A stretch of DNA of 64,000 bases from assembly GCF_002355155.1 (NCBI RefSeq), contig NZ_AP017369.1, positions 1,240,001-1,304,000 of the forward strand, given 5' to 3'. This document shows positions 52,422 to 62,031 of this stretch, one piece after another. Made by a program: the position numbers and the translations under genes. The notes beneath the pieces were generated by a model, which was not told where the DNA came from, did not search any database, and saw only the letters and a list, made by a program, of their open reading frames with translations. This DNA is from Corynebacterium suranareeae (GTDB taxonomy: Bacteria > Actinomycetota > Actinomycetes > Mycobacteriales > Mycobacteriaceae). Numbering within the stretch: position 1 is the first letter of the stretch; each line of letters starts with the position of its first letter.

Positions 52422-53918
52422 GTGAGATTAAGGTTCGGAATTCTAAGTGTTGTTGCATGCACCGTTTCTTTGGTGGCATGTCAAGCTAATCCAGGTCCAG
52501 CACCTGTTGAGGAGCCAACCACTGCAACAACCACGGCTACGACTACCACAACGGTGGAGGAAGAGGCCCCCAAGCAGGATCGAGAAACCATCAGCATTGG
52601 CATTGATCCGATCCGCAATGGTTTTAATCCACATTTGCTCTCTGATGATTCGCCGTTGGTTCGCGATATTGCCTCGTTGGTTCTACCGAGCGCCTTTGAT
52701 GGCAATCAATTAAATACCGATCTCTTGGATAATGTTGAGCAGGTAGACGATCTAACGGTCAGGTATACCATTGCGCAAGAAGCCCAGTGGAGTGATGGTA
52801 CTCCGATTACAGGCGCTGATTTTGAGTATCTACGTAAATCTATTGTGGCTGGATCAGGCACGCTGAATGAGACGGCGTACTCGTCGATTTCTAAAATTGA
52901 GACCTCCGGCGGCGGAAAAACGGTAGATGTGATTTTTAGTCAACCGATTGCTGATTGGCATGTGCTGTTCCAAAACTTATTGCCTAGTCATTTGATTGCT
53001 GGTGGCTCTACATTCCAGACAGCGTTTTATGATTCGATTCCAGCTTCCGCTGGCCGCTATATGGTTCGTTCGATTGACCGGCAGCGCGGGGTGATTACGT
53101 TATCGCGCAATGATCGTTTCTGGGGTGAAAACCCGGCACATGTGGAGATGTTGCAATTTAATACTGTGGCATCGCCGTCACGGGCGGGGGAGTATCTGCG
53201 CACAGGGCAGAGTTCGTTTATGAATCTCACCCCGCAGGAAACACTGGTAGACACGCTTAATCTGGTGCGAAATACTGACGTGCGGGTCTCAGACACCACG
53301 CGCACGCTCGAGCTGGTCTTCAATGCCGAAGCGCTGGCTCCGGCACAGCGCGCCTACCTGACTTCGCTTATCGACGTCCCCCTCACCGCCCGTCTAGCCG
53401 GCGGGCGCAGCTCAAACCTAGGGGTGGCTGAAACGGTGGAGGCGAGCGTCGACAAGCAAGAAATACCTGCACTGCGATTGGCGGCGGACCCTGCCGACGA
53501 TGCTGCATTGGCAGCTGCGCGGGCGATCGTCGATATGCTGGCTGCTGATGGGATCAAGGCTCAAGTCGTGACTACGGACTTGAGTTCGGCGATTGCTGGG
53601 GATTTTGATGCGGTTGTGGCATGGACTCGAAATGCCACGGATTCGGTAGCTTTAGCGGATCGGTTGGCGTGTGGCGTGAATTTGGCAAAGTGGTGTGCTG
53701 AAGACACCACCGAATACATTAATGGTGTTTTAGCTGGCGATATTCCTTTTGATGCTACATGGGAGCAGCAATTTAATGCCAGCAATCACCTGCGGGTTCC
53801 GATCCTGCGGGAGACGCGGGTAGAGGCGAAAAACAACGGTATCCTAGGGGCTGCAGATGGTTGGCCGGGCGGAATTTCAAGTGCGGCAAGTTGGAGGAAA
53901 AATGATGTGGAACAATGA
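52422..53918 (+). CDS. lpqW: LpqW-like solute-binding lipoprotein
   Basis: A 498-residue lipoprotein. The signal ends in the lipobox L-V-A-C (Cys20), followed by a Thr-rich linker (residues 30-45) and an extracellular SBP-5 fold (Q-W-S-D-G-T-P-I-T-G-A-D-F). LpqW orthologues control phosphatidylinositol mannoside and lipoarabinomannan synthesis rather than peptide uptake. Starting at GTG 52422 removes the non-signal-like upstream residues. It overlaps mshB by 17 bp. Confidence 0.85.
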   Translation: MRLRFGILSVVACTVSLVACQANPGPAPVEEPTTATTTATTTTTVEEEAPKQDRETISIGIDPIRNGFNPHLLSDDSPLVRDIASLVLPSAFDGNQLNTDLLDNVEQVDDLTVRYTIAQEAQWSDGTPITGADFEYLRKSIVAGSGTLNETAYSSISKIETSGGGKTVDVIFSQPIADWHVLFQNLLPSHLIAGGSTFQTAFYDSIPASAGRYMVRSIDRQRGVITLSRNDRFWGENPAHVEMLQFNTVASPSRAGEYLRTGQSSFMNLTPQETLVDTLNLVRNTDVRVSDTTRTLELVFNAEALAPAQRAYLTSLIDVPLTARLAGGRSSNLGVAETVEASVDKQEIPALRLAADPADDAALAAARAIVDMLAADGIKAQVVTTDLSSAIAGDFDAVVAWTRNATDSVALADRLACGVNLAKWCAEDTTEYINGVLAGDIPFDATWEQQFNASNHLRVPILRETRVEAKNNGILGAADGWPGGISSAASWRKNDVEQ

Positions 53919-54780
53919 TCTGTCGGGTGCCCGAGTGGTAGCAGTCCACGCGCATCCTGATGATGAAGCAATCACAACGGGTGGTGTGCTGGCGGATCTT
54001 GCAGCTCGAGGCGCAGATGTCACGGTGATTACGTGCACTTTGGGGGAACAAGGTGAAGTGATCGGTGATACGTTTGCGCAACTTGTCAATGGGGATGCAG
54101 ATCAGCTTGGTGGATTTAGGATTCATGAGCTGTATGCCTCTTTAGAGATTTTGGGTGTGCGTGGCATTCATTTGGGTGGCGCTGGTTGTTGGCGTGATTC
54201 AGGAATGGTGGGGGATCCTGCAAATGAGCATCCTCGTGCGTTTATTCACTCGGGTGAGCGTGCAGTAAACCAGCTGCGTGAGTTGCTTGAGCAATTGCGT
54301 CCGCATTTGTTGATCACCTATGGGCCAGATGGAGGGTATGGGCATCCTGATCACATTCGCGCGCACGAGATTACGCATGCAGCAGCCGGAGATACCCCGA
54401 GGATTTTGTGGGCTGTCAGCGATCGTAAGGAGTTAGACGAAGGCCTCGAGGCAATCACTCAGACCCCTGATGGTTGGGGCGCTGGAGAGCTTGCTGCGGT
54501 TGATTCTGTTGATCTGGCTGTTGAACTCAGCGATGAGGTATATGCCAAAAAGGTTGAATCTATGCGCGCTCATGCTACTCAACTCTGGATTGCAGATGGA
54601 TCTATATCCCGTACCAATCCAGTTGCTGCGCATGCCGCCACTAGCCAAACAGGAGTGAAAGTGTGGGCGCTGTCGAATTTGATCGCGCAGCCCATTATGC
54701 GCCACGAACACTATCAACTAGGCCACGGCGTTCCACTGCCAGAGGGAGCCACGGGAGTGCTCGACGGACTGGAGTTCTGA
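53902..54780 (+). CDS. mshB: Mycothiol deacetylase MshB
   Basis: A 292-residue zinc deacetylase that removes acetyl from GlcNAc-inositol, the second committed step of mycothiol synthesis. Zinc ligands lie in A-H-P-D-D-E (His18, Asp21) and G-H-P-D-H-I-R-A-H. ATG 53902 has GGAGG six bases upstream and lies inside the end of the lpqW frame, so the genes are coupled. Confidence 0.93.
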   Translation: MMWNNDLSGARVVAVHAHPDDEAITTGGVLADLAARGADVTVITCTLGEQGEVIGDTFAQLVNGDADQLGGFRIHELYASLEILGVRGIHLGGAGCWRDSGMVGDPANEHPRAFIHSGERAVNQLRELLEQLRPHLLITYGPDGGYGHPDHIRAHEITHAAAGDTPRILWAVSDRKELDEGLEAITQTPDGWGAGELAAVDSVDLAVELSDEVYAKKVESMRAHATQLWIADGSISRTNPVAAHAATSQTGVKVWALSNLIAQPIMRHEHYQLGHGVPLPEGATGVLDGLEF

Positions 54781-54787
54781 CATAGTT

Positions 54788-55201
54788 ATGGCAGAATCTG
54801 AACAGGTTCGGAACAAGAGTTTCATTCACCAAAATCCCGGTCGGGGAGAGGTGTTTGGTGGGCTATTTTGGCTCAGTTTAGGGGCACTCATTTCGGTGCT
54901 TTTAGAGGTAATTTATCTAGGCACTAGAGTTACTTTTCCAGGTGGAGTTTCCCTCGCTGTGCCCTACACAATCGTCATTGCATTCTTGTTCAATATGGTC
55001 TTGACCAGGACTTCTATGCTGTGGACCGATCATTGGCTTGCAAAATTCACGCCACTTATGGTGTGGATCGCAGGCTTTATGGCGTTGCTTGTGTGGAGCG
55101 TGGTTGTAGGGGATCAATTAATACCGAATAATATTCGCACAGTACTGCTACTTTTTGCTGGTTTTTCCGGCGGAATTTGGCCTGCGGTTAGGGGGAAGTA
55201 G
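54788..55201 (+). CDS. Four-segment membrane protein
   Basis: A 137-residue protein with four hydrophobic segments after a 25-residue polar N-terminus. A small membrane gene directly after mshB is common in Corynebacteriales (Rv1171-like). It starts seven bases after mshB and is presumably co-transcribed. No function is known. Confidence 0.75.
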   Translation: MAESEQVRNKSFIHQNPGRGEVFGGLFWLSLGALISVLLEVIYLGTRVTFPGGVSLAVPYTIVIAFLFNMVLTRTSMLWTDHWLAKFTPLMVWIAGFMALLVWSVVVGDQLIPNNIRTVLLLFAGFSGGIWPAVRGK

Positions 55202-55278
55202 CATAATAGGCCTACAGCTTCACCATTTTGACCCCATATTTATTAGCCTCTCAAGTTCTCAGGAGTAAACGAAAACCC

Positions 55279-55596
55279 ATGACCTACACAATCGCACAGC
55301 CCTGCGTTGACGTTATGGATCGTGCCTGCGTTGAAGAATGCCCGGTTGACTGCATCTACGAGGGTAAGCGCTCGCTGTACATCCACCCGGATGAGTGCGT
55401 GGACTGTGGTGCATGTGAGCCTGCTTGCCCAGTTGAGGCAATCTTCTACGAAGACGATGTTCCAGACGAGTGGATCGATTACAACGATGCCAACGCTGCA
55501 TTTTTCGACGATCTGGGCTCTCCAGGTGGTGCAGCAAAGCTTGGTCCACAAGATTTTGATCACCCATTGATCGCTGCGTTGCCTCCTCAGGCATAA
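55279..55596 (+). CDS. fdxC: Ferredoxin FdxC
   Basis: A 105-residue ferredoxin with two cluster motifs near the N-terminus: [14 protein letters not shown], whose altered spacing favours a [3Fe-4S] cluster, and [12 protein letters not shown] for a [4Fe-4S] cluster. An acidic C-terminal tail follows. ATG 55279 gives the family's normal start; AGGAG is 13 bases upstream. It precedes dapC. Confidence 0.92.
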   Translation: MTYTIAQPCVDVMDRACVEECPVDCIYEGKRSLYIHPDECVDCGACEPACPVEAIFYEDDVPDEWIDYNDANAAFFDDLGSPGGAAKLGPQDFDHPLIAALPPQA

Positions 55597-55604
55597 TCGA
55601 ACGC

Positions 55605-56708
55605 ATGACCTCTCGTACCCCGCTTGTTTCTGTTCTTCCTGATTTTCCGTGGGATTCGCTCGCCGGCGCAAAAGCTAAGGCCGCGTCGCACCCGGATGGA
55701 ATTGTTAATCTTTCTGTTGGAACACCGGTTGATCCGGTCGCGCCCAGCATTCAGATAGCGCTCGCAGAAGCAGCGGGGTTTTCGGGTTACCCACAAACCA
55801 TCGGCACCCCGGAACTCCGCGCAGCCATTAAGGGCGCGCTTGAGCGGCGCTACAACATGACAAAGCTTGTCGACGCCTCCCTCCTCCCCGTCGTGGGCAC
55901 CAAGGAAGCCATCGCGCTGCTGCCTTTCGCATTGGGCATTTCCGGAACCGTGGTTATCCCCGAAGTTGCCTACCCAACGTACGAGGTAGCAGTGGTGGCT
56001 GCAGGGTGCACTGCGATGCGCTCGGATTCATTGTTCAAGCTTGGCCCGCAGATCCCAGCGATGATGTTTATCAATTCACCATCGAACCCCACTGGCAAAG
56101 TATTGGGCATTCCGCACTTGCGCAAGGTGGTGAAGTGGGCTCAGGAAAACAACGTGATCCTAGCTGCTGATGAATGCTACCTGGGTCTTGGTTGGGACGA
56201 TGAAAACCCACCAATTTCCATTCTGGACCCACGTGTATGCGATGGTGACCACACCAATTTGATCGCGATTCATTCGCTGTCTAAAACCTCAAACCTTGCT
56301 TCCTACCGTGCGGGCTACCTTGTGGGTGATCCAGCTTTAATTGGTGAGCTCACCGAAGTGCGAAAGAACCTCGGCTTGATGGTTCCATACCCAATCCAGC
56401 AGGCCATGATCGCGGCTTTAAACGATGATGACCAAGAAGCCGGACAGAAGCTTATTTACGCGAAACGGCGCGCCAAGCTGATGCGTGGTCTGCTGGAATC
56501 AGGTTTCCGTGTGGACAATTCTGAAGCTGGACTTTACCTCTGGGCAACCCGCGATGAGCCTTGCCGTGATACCGTAGATTGGTTCGCTGAGCGGGGAATT
56601 TTGGTAGCACCAGGAGACTTCTACGGTCCTCGTGGCACCCAACACGTGCGTGTTGCCATGACTGAGACCGATGAACGTATCGATGCCTTTGTTTCTCGCC
56701 TGGGCTAA
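55605..56708 (+). CDS. dapC: N-succinyldiaminopimelate aminotransferase DapC
   Basis: A 367-residue fold-I PLP aminotransferase. The PLP Lys is in S-L-S-K-T-S-N-L-A-S-Y-R-A-G, and N-S-P-S-N-P-T-G and D-E-C-Y are typical. It makes N-succinyl-LL-diaminopimelate in the succinylase branch of lysine and cell-wall synthesis. CATAAT (55592-55597) ends seven bases before ATG 55605, so the start is probably leaderless, giving it a promoter apart from fdxC. Confidence 0.93.
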   Translation: MTSRTPLVSVLPDFPWDSLAGAKAKAASHPDGIVNLSVGTPVDPVAPSIQIALAEAAGFSGYPQTIGTPELRAAIKGALERRYNMTKLVDASLLPVVGTKEAIALLPFALGISGTVVIPEVAYPTYEVAVVAAGCTAMRSDSLFKLGPQIPAMMFINSPSNPTGKVLGIPHLRKVVKWAQENNVILAADECYLGLGWDDENPPISILDPRVCDGDHTNLIAIHSLSKTSNLASYRAGYLVGDPALIGELTEVRKNLGLMVPYPIQQAMIAALNDDDQEAGQKLIYAKRRAKLMRGLLESGFRVDNSEAGLYLWATRDEPCRDTVDWFAERGILVAPGDFYGPRGTQHVRVAMTETDERIDAFVSRLG

Positions 56709-56776
56709 ACACGACTAAGCTTATTTTGTTTAATTTTGTTCGTTGTTGAACTTTGTCCGTTGTTGAAAGAGGCCAT

Positions 56777-57343
56777 TTGAATTCCAAGCAAAAAACCTGG
56801 GGTAGTCGATTTTTGAGGGCTTCCAGGCAGTTCATCAAGTTTGGAATCGTTGGTGGCTCTGGAACGCTGGTTAACCTGGCGGTAGCGGCGTTGTCTAAGA
56901 AGATAGCTGGATGGACCGTTGGCATTCATGAAAGCGATGCTTTTATGAACTTGCTTGGCTCCTCATTCCACATCCGTTGGTATCACGTGTTCATGACCAT
57001 TGCGTTCCTTGTGGCTAACACGTGGAACTACCAGCTCAACCGCATGTGGACCTTCAAGACAGCAACGATCGTGTCCTGGTGGAAAGGTTTTTTCCCCTTC
57101 CTTGCAACTGGTCTTGTGGCGTTTATAGCTAGCCAGGTTGTGGCTACACTGCTAATGAATGAAACATCACCAATTGCCTTGTCGTCGGAGCTCTTTGATG
57201 ATTCAACAGGCTTCCGTACTAAGTTCTATTGGGCGTTGGTGATTTCCATCTTTGTCTCCATGCCAGTGAACTTCATTGTGAATAAGTACTGGACCTTCAA
57301 GAAGCCGAAAACAAGAGTGGTTCTGGAATCTGATCCGGTTTAG
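56777..57343 (+). CDS. GtrA family membrane protein
   Basis: A 188-residue protein with four membrane segments and the GtrA pattern F-I-K-F-G-I-V-G-G-S-G-T-L-V-N, N-Y-Q-L-N-R-M-W-T-F and a closing N-Y/K-Y-W-T-F-K. Such proteins flip lipid-linked sugars or accompany glycosyltransferases. TTG 56777 follows AGAGG by six bases and is preferred to TTG 56753. Confidence 0.82.
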   Translation: MNSKQKTWGSRFLRASRQFIKFGIVGGSGTLVNLAVAALSKKIAGWTVGIHESDAFMNLLGSSFHIRWYHVFMTIAFLVANTWNYQLNRMWTFKTATIVSWWKGFFPFLATGLVAFIASQVVATLLMNETSPIALSSELFDDSTGFRTKFYWALVISIFVSMPVNFIVNKYWTFKKPKTRVVLESDPV

Positions 57344-57351
57344 TCCAAAAG

Positions 57352-57401
57352 ACCCATATTAGAACAAGGATTTGCGTCCAATTCAGTGTTCTAATATGGG
57401 T
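57352..57401 (+). terminator. Rho-independent terminator after the GtrA gene
   Basis: A perfect 15-bp stem (ACCCATATTAGAACA with its complement at 57387-57401), a 20-base loop and a TTTTCTT tail. Confidence 0.8.
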
Positions 57402-57505
57402 TTTCTTCAAATCTAACAATCGAATAAAGGTTCGAATAAAAAGGTTGTAGGTGTCCACCCCATAAGGCACCATGGCAGTAGAACACATGACATCCAGGGG
57501 GAATC

Positions 57506-58666
57506 ATGATCCAAGAAATCTACTTCAGCCACAACAACCCACACGACCCATACGCCCACTACACCACCGACATCAACCGCGACACCCACCAACTCTGGGT
57601 CACACTCACCACCGACTCAGACAACATGGACGCAGACTCCTTTATCACCGAAGTCATCCGCATCACCGGCTTCTCCCGCCACGAAGTCAACAACGGCCTC
57701 AACGCTATGGCCGCCATGACCAACCTCCCACACTTGCGTGCTATCCAAGAACGCTACTTCTTCCTCAGCATCCGCTACCTTTCCTCCATCATGGTCGCCG
57801 TCGCCAAAGCAGACCCTGCCCTATGGGAAGAACTCGACCTACGCATCACCGACGCTTTAACCCCAGTCACCAACGGCGAAGTGATGATCCAATCCTCCAC
57901 CCTGGCAAAACGTATCGCCACCTGGATCAAAGAACTCGACCCAGAAAGCACCAACACCACCCCACAGACCGAGGACTACGTCAAAGTCACCACCACCGAT
58001 GACGCCACCTATGTCCGCATCAAAATCAGCGGCCATGACCGCCACCTACTCAATGACTTACTGAACAAGCTTGCCGAACAGGAGATGGACCTACCTGAAG
58101 CATTCATGGCGTTTATCACCAGCCAAATGGACGTGAAGATCACTAAGTATCTCTATAGCCCTCATCATCATCCTGAGCAGCTGTGGTCACCTGATGATGG
58201 TGATATTGATCCTAAGGCCTATGCTCATGCGACCTTGGTGTGCACCAAGGATCTGGATGAGGTGGCAGAGCGTACGGAGAAGTCCTACACCCCGAGTGAG
58301 AAGATGAAAGCCCTAATCAGGGCGAGGGATGGGCATTGCCGCTTCCCAGGGTGCTGTGTCCCTGCGAGTAAGTGCCAAGTCGACCACATCATCCCGTGGG
58401 ACCAGGGCGGCCCCACAGCAGAGTGGAACCTGCAGTTGTTGTGCCAGCGGCATCACAATATGAAAACCGATCACCGCTATGAGGCTGAGGCTAATGGGAT
58501 GGCGGAGATTAAGTGGATCGGGCCGATGGATGTCCCAGCGATCACCAGACCTGCGGGACCTTTGGTGAAGCAGATGCCGAGAGGGATCTGGGGTCAGTTG
58601 CTGCGTGATCGTATGCAGGCTCGGTTTGAACGCCTCCGCGACCACGCACTCAACAAAGAAGACTAG
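57506..58666 (+). CDS. DUF222/HNH endonuclease protein
   Basis: A 386-residue protein of the actinobacterial 13E12-type family. An N-terminal helical DUF222 region is followed by an HNH motif near residue 280-315: [38 protein letters not shown] precedes ATG. The first 550 bp are very C-rich and G-poor on this strand, unlike the second half and the neighbours, which suggests a mosaic or acquired gene. Confidence 0.85.
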   Translation: MIQEIYFSHNNPHDPYAHYTTDINRDTHQLWVTLTTDSDNMDADSFITEVIRITGFSRHEVNNGLNAMAAMTNLPHLRAIQERYFFLSIRYLSSIMVAVAKADPALWEELDLRITDALTPVTNGEVMIQSSTLAKRIATWIKELDPESTNTTPQTEDYVKVTTTDDATYVRIKISGHDRHLLNDLLNKLAEQEMDLPEAFMAFITSQMDVKITKYLYSPHHHPEQLWSPDDGDIDPKAYAHATLVCTKDLDEVAERTEKSYTPSEKMKALIRARDGHCRFPGCCVPASKCQVDHIIPWDQGGPTAEWNLQLLCQRHHNMKTDHRYEAEANGMAEIKWIGPMDVPAITRPAGPLVKQMPRGIWGQLLRDRMQARFERLRDHALNKED

Positions 58667-59556
58667 TTGGCGTGCAACTCAGAGTTAAGCTCAATCACCT
58701 TGGAGTTGGGCACTGCTACAACTTGACCACTAACTGAGTCACGCCTGAAAACAAGACCGTTTGAGCCAGCGAGGGAGGAGGCTTTCACGAGGGAGCCGTC
58801 GATAAGCACTTTCGTGCCTGCAGTGATGTAGAGGCCGGCCTCGATGATACAATCGTCGCCCAGCGGAATGCCGCAGCCGGAGTTGGCGCCGAGCAGGCAG
58901 CGCTTGCCTAGTGAAATAACATGCTGCCCGCCACCGGATAGGGTACCCATGATGGATGCGCCGCCACCGACGTCGGTGCCATCATCGACGGTGACACCTG
59001 CGGAGATACGGCCTTCGACCATGGAAGCGCCCAGCGTGCCAGCGTTGAAGTTCACGAAACCCTCGTGCATAACGGTGGTGCCTTCTGACAAGTACGCTCC
59101 AAGTCGGACGCGGTCTGCATCACCGATGCGCACACCCGAGGGAACCACGTAATCCACCATGCGTGGAAACTTGTCGACGCTATAAACCGTCACTTGGCCC
59201 CGGCGTGCCAGGCGGGCGCGGGTCAGCGCGAAACCTTCGACCGCGCATGGGCCGAAGTTAGTCCACACAACGTTGTTCAAAAGTCCAAAAATTCCGTCAA
59301 GGTTGATGGTGTGAGGGCGGAAAACTCGGTGGGAGAGAAGGTGCAGGCGCAGCCAAGCATCATAAGCATCGGCAGGAGCAGCTTCGGTGTCGATCGTTGT
59401 TGTCACGATCTTGCGGGTGACGTTTCGGTCTTCGTCAACGCCTTCAAGAGCTTTAAGCGCATCCTGATTGGTGGTCCCGATTTTTGGGTACCACACGTCC
59501 AGGACGTCGCCAGTAGAGGTCAGTGTTGCAATTCCGGTTGCGGAAGCAGTAGTCAT
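58663..59556 (-). CDS. dapD: Tetrahydrodipicolinate N-succinyltransferase DapD
   Basis: A 297-residue left-handed beta-helix enzyme of the actinobacterial DapD group. [11 protein letters not shown], the catalytic Glu in [13 protein letters not shown], and [10 protein letters not shown] are visible, with hexapeptide repeats after them. It performs the first committed step of the succinylase branch. It overlaps the HNH gene's end by four bases. Confidence 0.93.
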   Translation of the reverse strand: MTTASATGIATLTSTGDVLDVWYPKIGTTNQDALKALEGVDEDRNVTRKIVTTTIDTEAAPADAYDAWLRLHLLSHRVFRPHTINLDGIFGLLNNVVWTNFGPCAVEGFALTRARLARRGQVTVYSVDKFPRMVDYVVPSGVRIGDADRVRLGAYLSEGTTVMHEGFVNFNAGTLGASMVEGRISAGVTVDDGTDVGGGASIMGTLSGGGQHVISLGKRCLLGANSGCGIPLGDDCIIEAGLYITAGTKVLIDGSLVKASSLAGSNGLVFRRDSVSGQVVAVPNSKVIELNSELHAN

Positions 59557-59584
59557 GACCTACAGAATAATTTCTATCGCACGA

Positions 59585-60997
59585 TCAGTTCAAGTCGGAT
59601 GGTGTGCGGCCACCACGTAGTGGACTATTTACTGTGGCAAAAGACAACAGCACTAAGAATCCATAAACAATAGCAACGGAGTAAACCTGGTTGCGTGAAC
59701 CTGCATCGCCGAGCATGAGGATCACCAGCCCAGCCAGCAGCACCAAGGTCAGGATTCCGAGCCAAGGGTGAGCCCACATCCGCACAGTAGAAATTTCACC
59801 GTTTTCTTGGATTTCTTTGCGGAGTTTCAACTGGGATAACGCGATCATTGCCCAAACAACAAGCAGGCAGCCACCTACGGCATTGAGAAGGAAATCAAGC
59901 AACCCAGCTGGATTCCAGTACTGCAAACCTACGGATACGAATGCGAAAAACATGGAAAGCAGCACAGCATTGGTGGGGACATTGCTGGTGCTGAGTTTTC
60001 CAAAGATTCGTGGGGCATCTTGTCGATTAGACATGGAAAACACTAGACGTGAGGTTGCATAAATTTGGGCGTTGAAAGCAGAAAGCAACGCGAGAACGAT
60101 AATTGCTTCCATAAAACCAACGACGCCAGGGATATTCGCCATGGACAAAATTTGAGTAAATGGTGAATCTGCAGCTGTGTCTGCACCAGTGATGCTCTCG
60201 AAAGGCATAAGGAAAGTAATCACCAAAACAGAGCCCAAATAGAACACTGAGATTCGCCAAATAACTGCGCGGACAGCAAGGGAAATAGCTTCGCGAGGTT
60301 TATCTGATTCTGCGGCAGCAATGGTGACAATTTCAATACCGCCGAATGCAAAAGCCACCGCGAGCAAAGCAGCGGCAACTCCCGAAAGTCCATTTGGCAT
60401 GAAACCATGATCACCGATGAAGTTAGAAGTTCCGACAAAAGTAGTGCCTGGCAGCAATCCAAAAATTAATGCGATGCCAATGATAAGAAACGCGATGATC
60501 ACCGCAACTTTGATGAACGCAAACCAGTATTCAAACTCACCAAAGCCACGCACAGCTGCAAGGTTGACGACAGCGAAAAATACAACACAAACCAACGAAG
60601 GAATCCAGGGGTCAACACCAAACCACGCACCCATGATGGCAGCTGCACCGGTCATCTCTGCGCCCATCACCATGATGAGCATGAACCAATACAGCCAACC
60701 CAGGGAGAATCCAGCCCAGTGGCCAAAGGCGTCTTCGCCGTAACGTGAAAATGATCCTGAAGCGGGACGTGCAGCAGCCATCTCGCCGAGCATCTGCATG
60801 ACAAGCACAACGATCGCGCCGGCGATGATGTATGCCACGAGCACGGCTGGGCCTGCCGCGCGGATACCCACGCCAGTGCCGAGGAACAAACCGGCACCGA
60901 TTGCGGAGCCAAGTCCCATCATTGTGAGGTGGCGGGTCCGAAGTCCGGTTCCCAGCCCTTCATTAGATGTGGATGAAGTAGTTTTGGTGGAAGCCAT
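59585..60997 (-). CDS. aroP: Aromatic amino acid permease AroP
   Basis: A 470-residue APC-family permease with 12 membrane segments. The N-terminal consensus is L-G-S-A-I-G-A-G-L-F-L-G-T-G and A-A-R-P-A-S-G-S-F-S-R-Y follows. An aroP gene next to dapE is established for C. glutamicum. It sits between the two dapD-like genes. Confidence 0.87.
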   Translation of the reverse strand: MASTKTTSSTSNEGLGTGLRTRHLTMMGLGSAIGAGLFLGTGVGIRAAGPAVLVAYIIAGAIVVLVMQMLGEMAAARPASGSFSRYGEDAFGHWAGFSLGWLYWFMLIMVMGAEMTGAAAIMGAWFGVDPWIPSLVCVVFFAVVNLAAVRGFGEFEYWFAFIKVAVIIAFLIIGIALIFGLLPGTTFVGTSNFIGDHGFMPNGLSGVAAALLAVAFAFGGIEIVTIAAAESDKPREAISLAVRAVIWRISVFYLGSVLVITFLMPFESITGADTAADSPFTQILSMANIPGVVGFMEAIIVLALLSAFNAQIYATSRLVFSMSNRQDAPRIFGKLSTSNVPTNAVLLSMFFAFVSVGLQYWNPAGLLDFLLNAVGGCLLVVWAMIALSQLKLRKEIQENGEISTVRMWAHPWLGILTLVLLAGLVILMLGDAGSRNQVYSVAIVYGFLVLLSFATVNSPLRGGRTPSDLN

Positions 60998-61039
60998 TCT
61001 TCAACCGTAAACCCACATGCTACTAGTTATGAAAACAGG

Positions 61040-61990
61040 TTAGGGTTTTTGGCGTGCAACTGGCTCGTGGTATCCCGTTTCGCGCTTAATCGACCAATTG
61101 GACTGGCCTTCGATTGAATTAACGGTTCGGTATTCTTTTGCGTCGGCAAACCAAATGGGGGTATCGGAATCTAGCACAATGTTGTTTCCGATTTCGCAGT
61201 TATCACCGAGACTGACGCCGATGATTCCTGAGCTCACTCCGAAGTGGCAGTTTTTGCCAATGGTCAATTGCAGGCGCCTACGCTTCTCATCCCTCGGTGA
61301 CATGATGGTGGAGGACAATCCAATTTCAGAACCTTCACCGATGACGACTCCAGAACTTAAGCGCCCTTCAATTTTGGCAGCACCTATTGTGCCGGAGTTA
61401 AACGATACAAAACCTTCACGAAGCACTGATGTGCCAGGAGCAAGATACGCTCCGAGACGCACACGCTTTGCTTCGGAAATGCGTACACCAGGAGGAACAA
61501 CATAGTCGACCATGCGTGGAAGTCGGTCTACGCAATACACGTGGATTAATCCTCGGGAGCGCAAAGCTCCGCGGACCCATTCAAAGTTTTCTGGCAGACA
61601 CGGACCCTTGTTTGTCCATACAACATTGGACAGCAGCTCTAGGGCATTTTGCATATGCATTTCATGCGGCCGAACTAATCGGTGAGAGAGCAAATGTAAA
61701 CGCAGGTAAACATCGTGAGCGTCGACTGGTGGTTGGGCAAGATCTGGAATGATGGTGCGAACCGCAACTTGCTCGACCAGTCGATCTTGATCGAGTTTGA
61801 CTAATTGCAGCATTCGCGGTGTGAGCTCATTCGCACCAAGCCGCGTGGTGCCTACCGCGAGTGGGTATCGCTCGGCCCATTGCTGAGGGTTGAAAATCTG
61901 AGGTTCTGGATACCACGTATCCAGGACTGTTCCATCCATAGCGATGTTTGCAATGCCAATTGCTTGGGCTCCACGAACATTTTCACTCAA
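61040..61990 (-). CDS. DapD paralogue
   Basis: A 316-residue protein colinear with Dap[30 protein letters not shown] and the catalytic Glu in R-E-G-F-V-S-F-N-S-G-T-I-G are kept. It differs in the tip region (P-R-D-E-K-R-R-R-L-Q-L) and in the final helix segments (W-F-A-D-A-K-E-Y). It may be a second succinyltransferase or an altered-substrate form. It is divergent from dapE. Confidence 0.85.
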   Translation of the reverse strand: MSENVRGAQAIGIANIAMDGTVLDTWYPEPQIFNPQQWAERYPLAVGTTRLGANELTPRMLQLVKLDQDRLVEQVAVRTIIPDLAQPPVDAHDVYLRLHLLSHRLVRPHEMHMQNALELLSNVVWTNKGPCLPENFEWVRGALRSRGLIHVYCVDRLPRMVDYVVPPGVRISEAKRVRLGAYLAPGTSVLREGFVSFNSGTIGAAKIEGRLSSGVVIGEGSEIGLSSTIMSPRDEKRRRLQLTIGKNCHFGVSSGIIGVSLGDNCEIGNNIVLDSDTPIWFADAKEYRTVNSIEGQSNWSIKRETGYHEPVARQKP

Positions 61991-62018
61991 TTTTCTCGAC
62001 CGCTTCCCTAAAGATTTG

Positions 62019-62024
62019 TAGGCT
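62019..62024 (+). promoter_or_regulatory. Candidate -10 element of leaderless dapE
   Basis: TAGGCT ends seven bases before GTG 62032, and no Shine-Dalgarno is present. Confidence 0.45.
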
Positions 62025-62031
62025 TATTCCC

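Noticed and set aside
61948-62031. Upstream extension of dapE from TTG 61948
   Set aside because: It would reach into the start of the divergent DapD paralogue and adds residues unlike known DapE N-termini.
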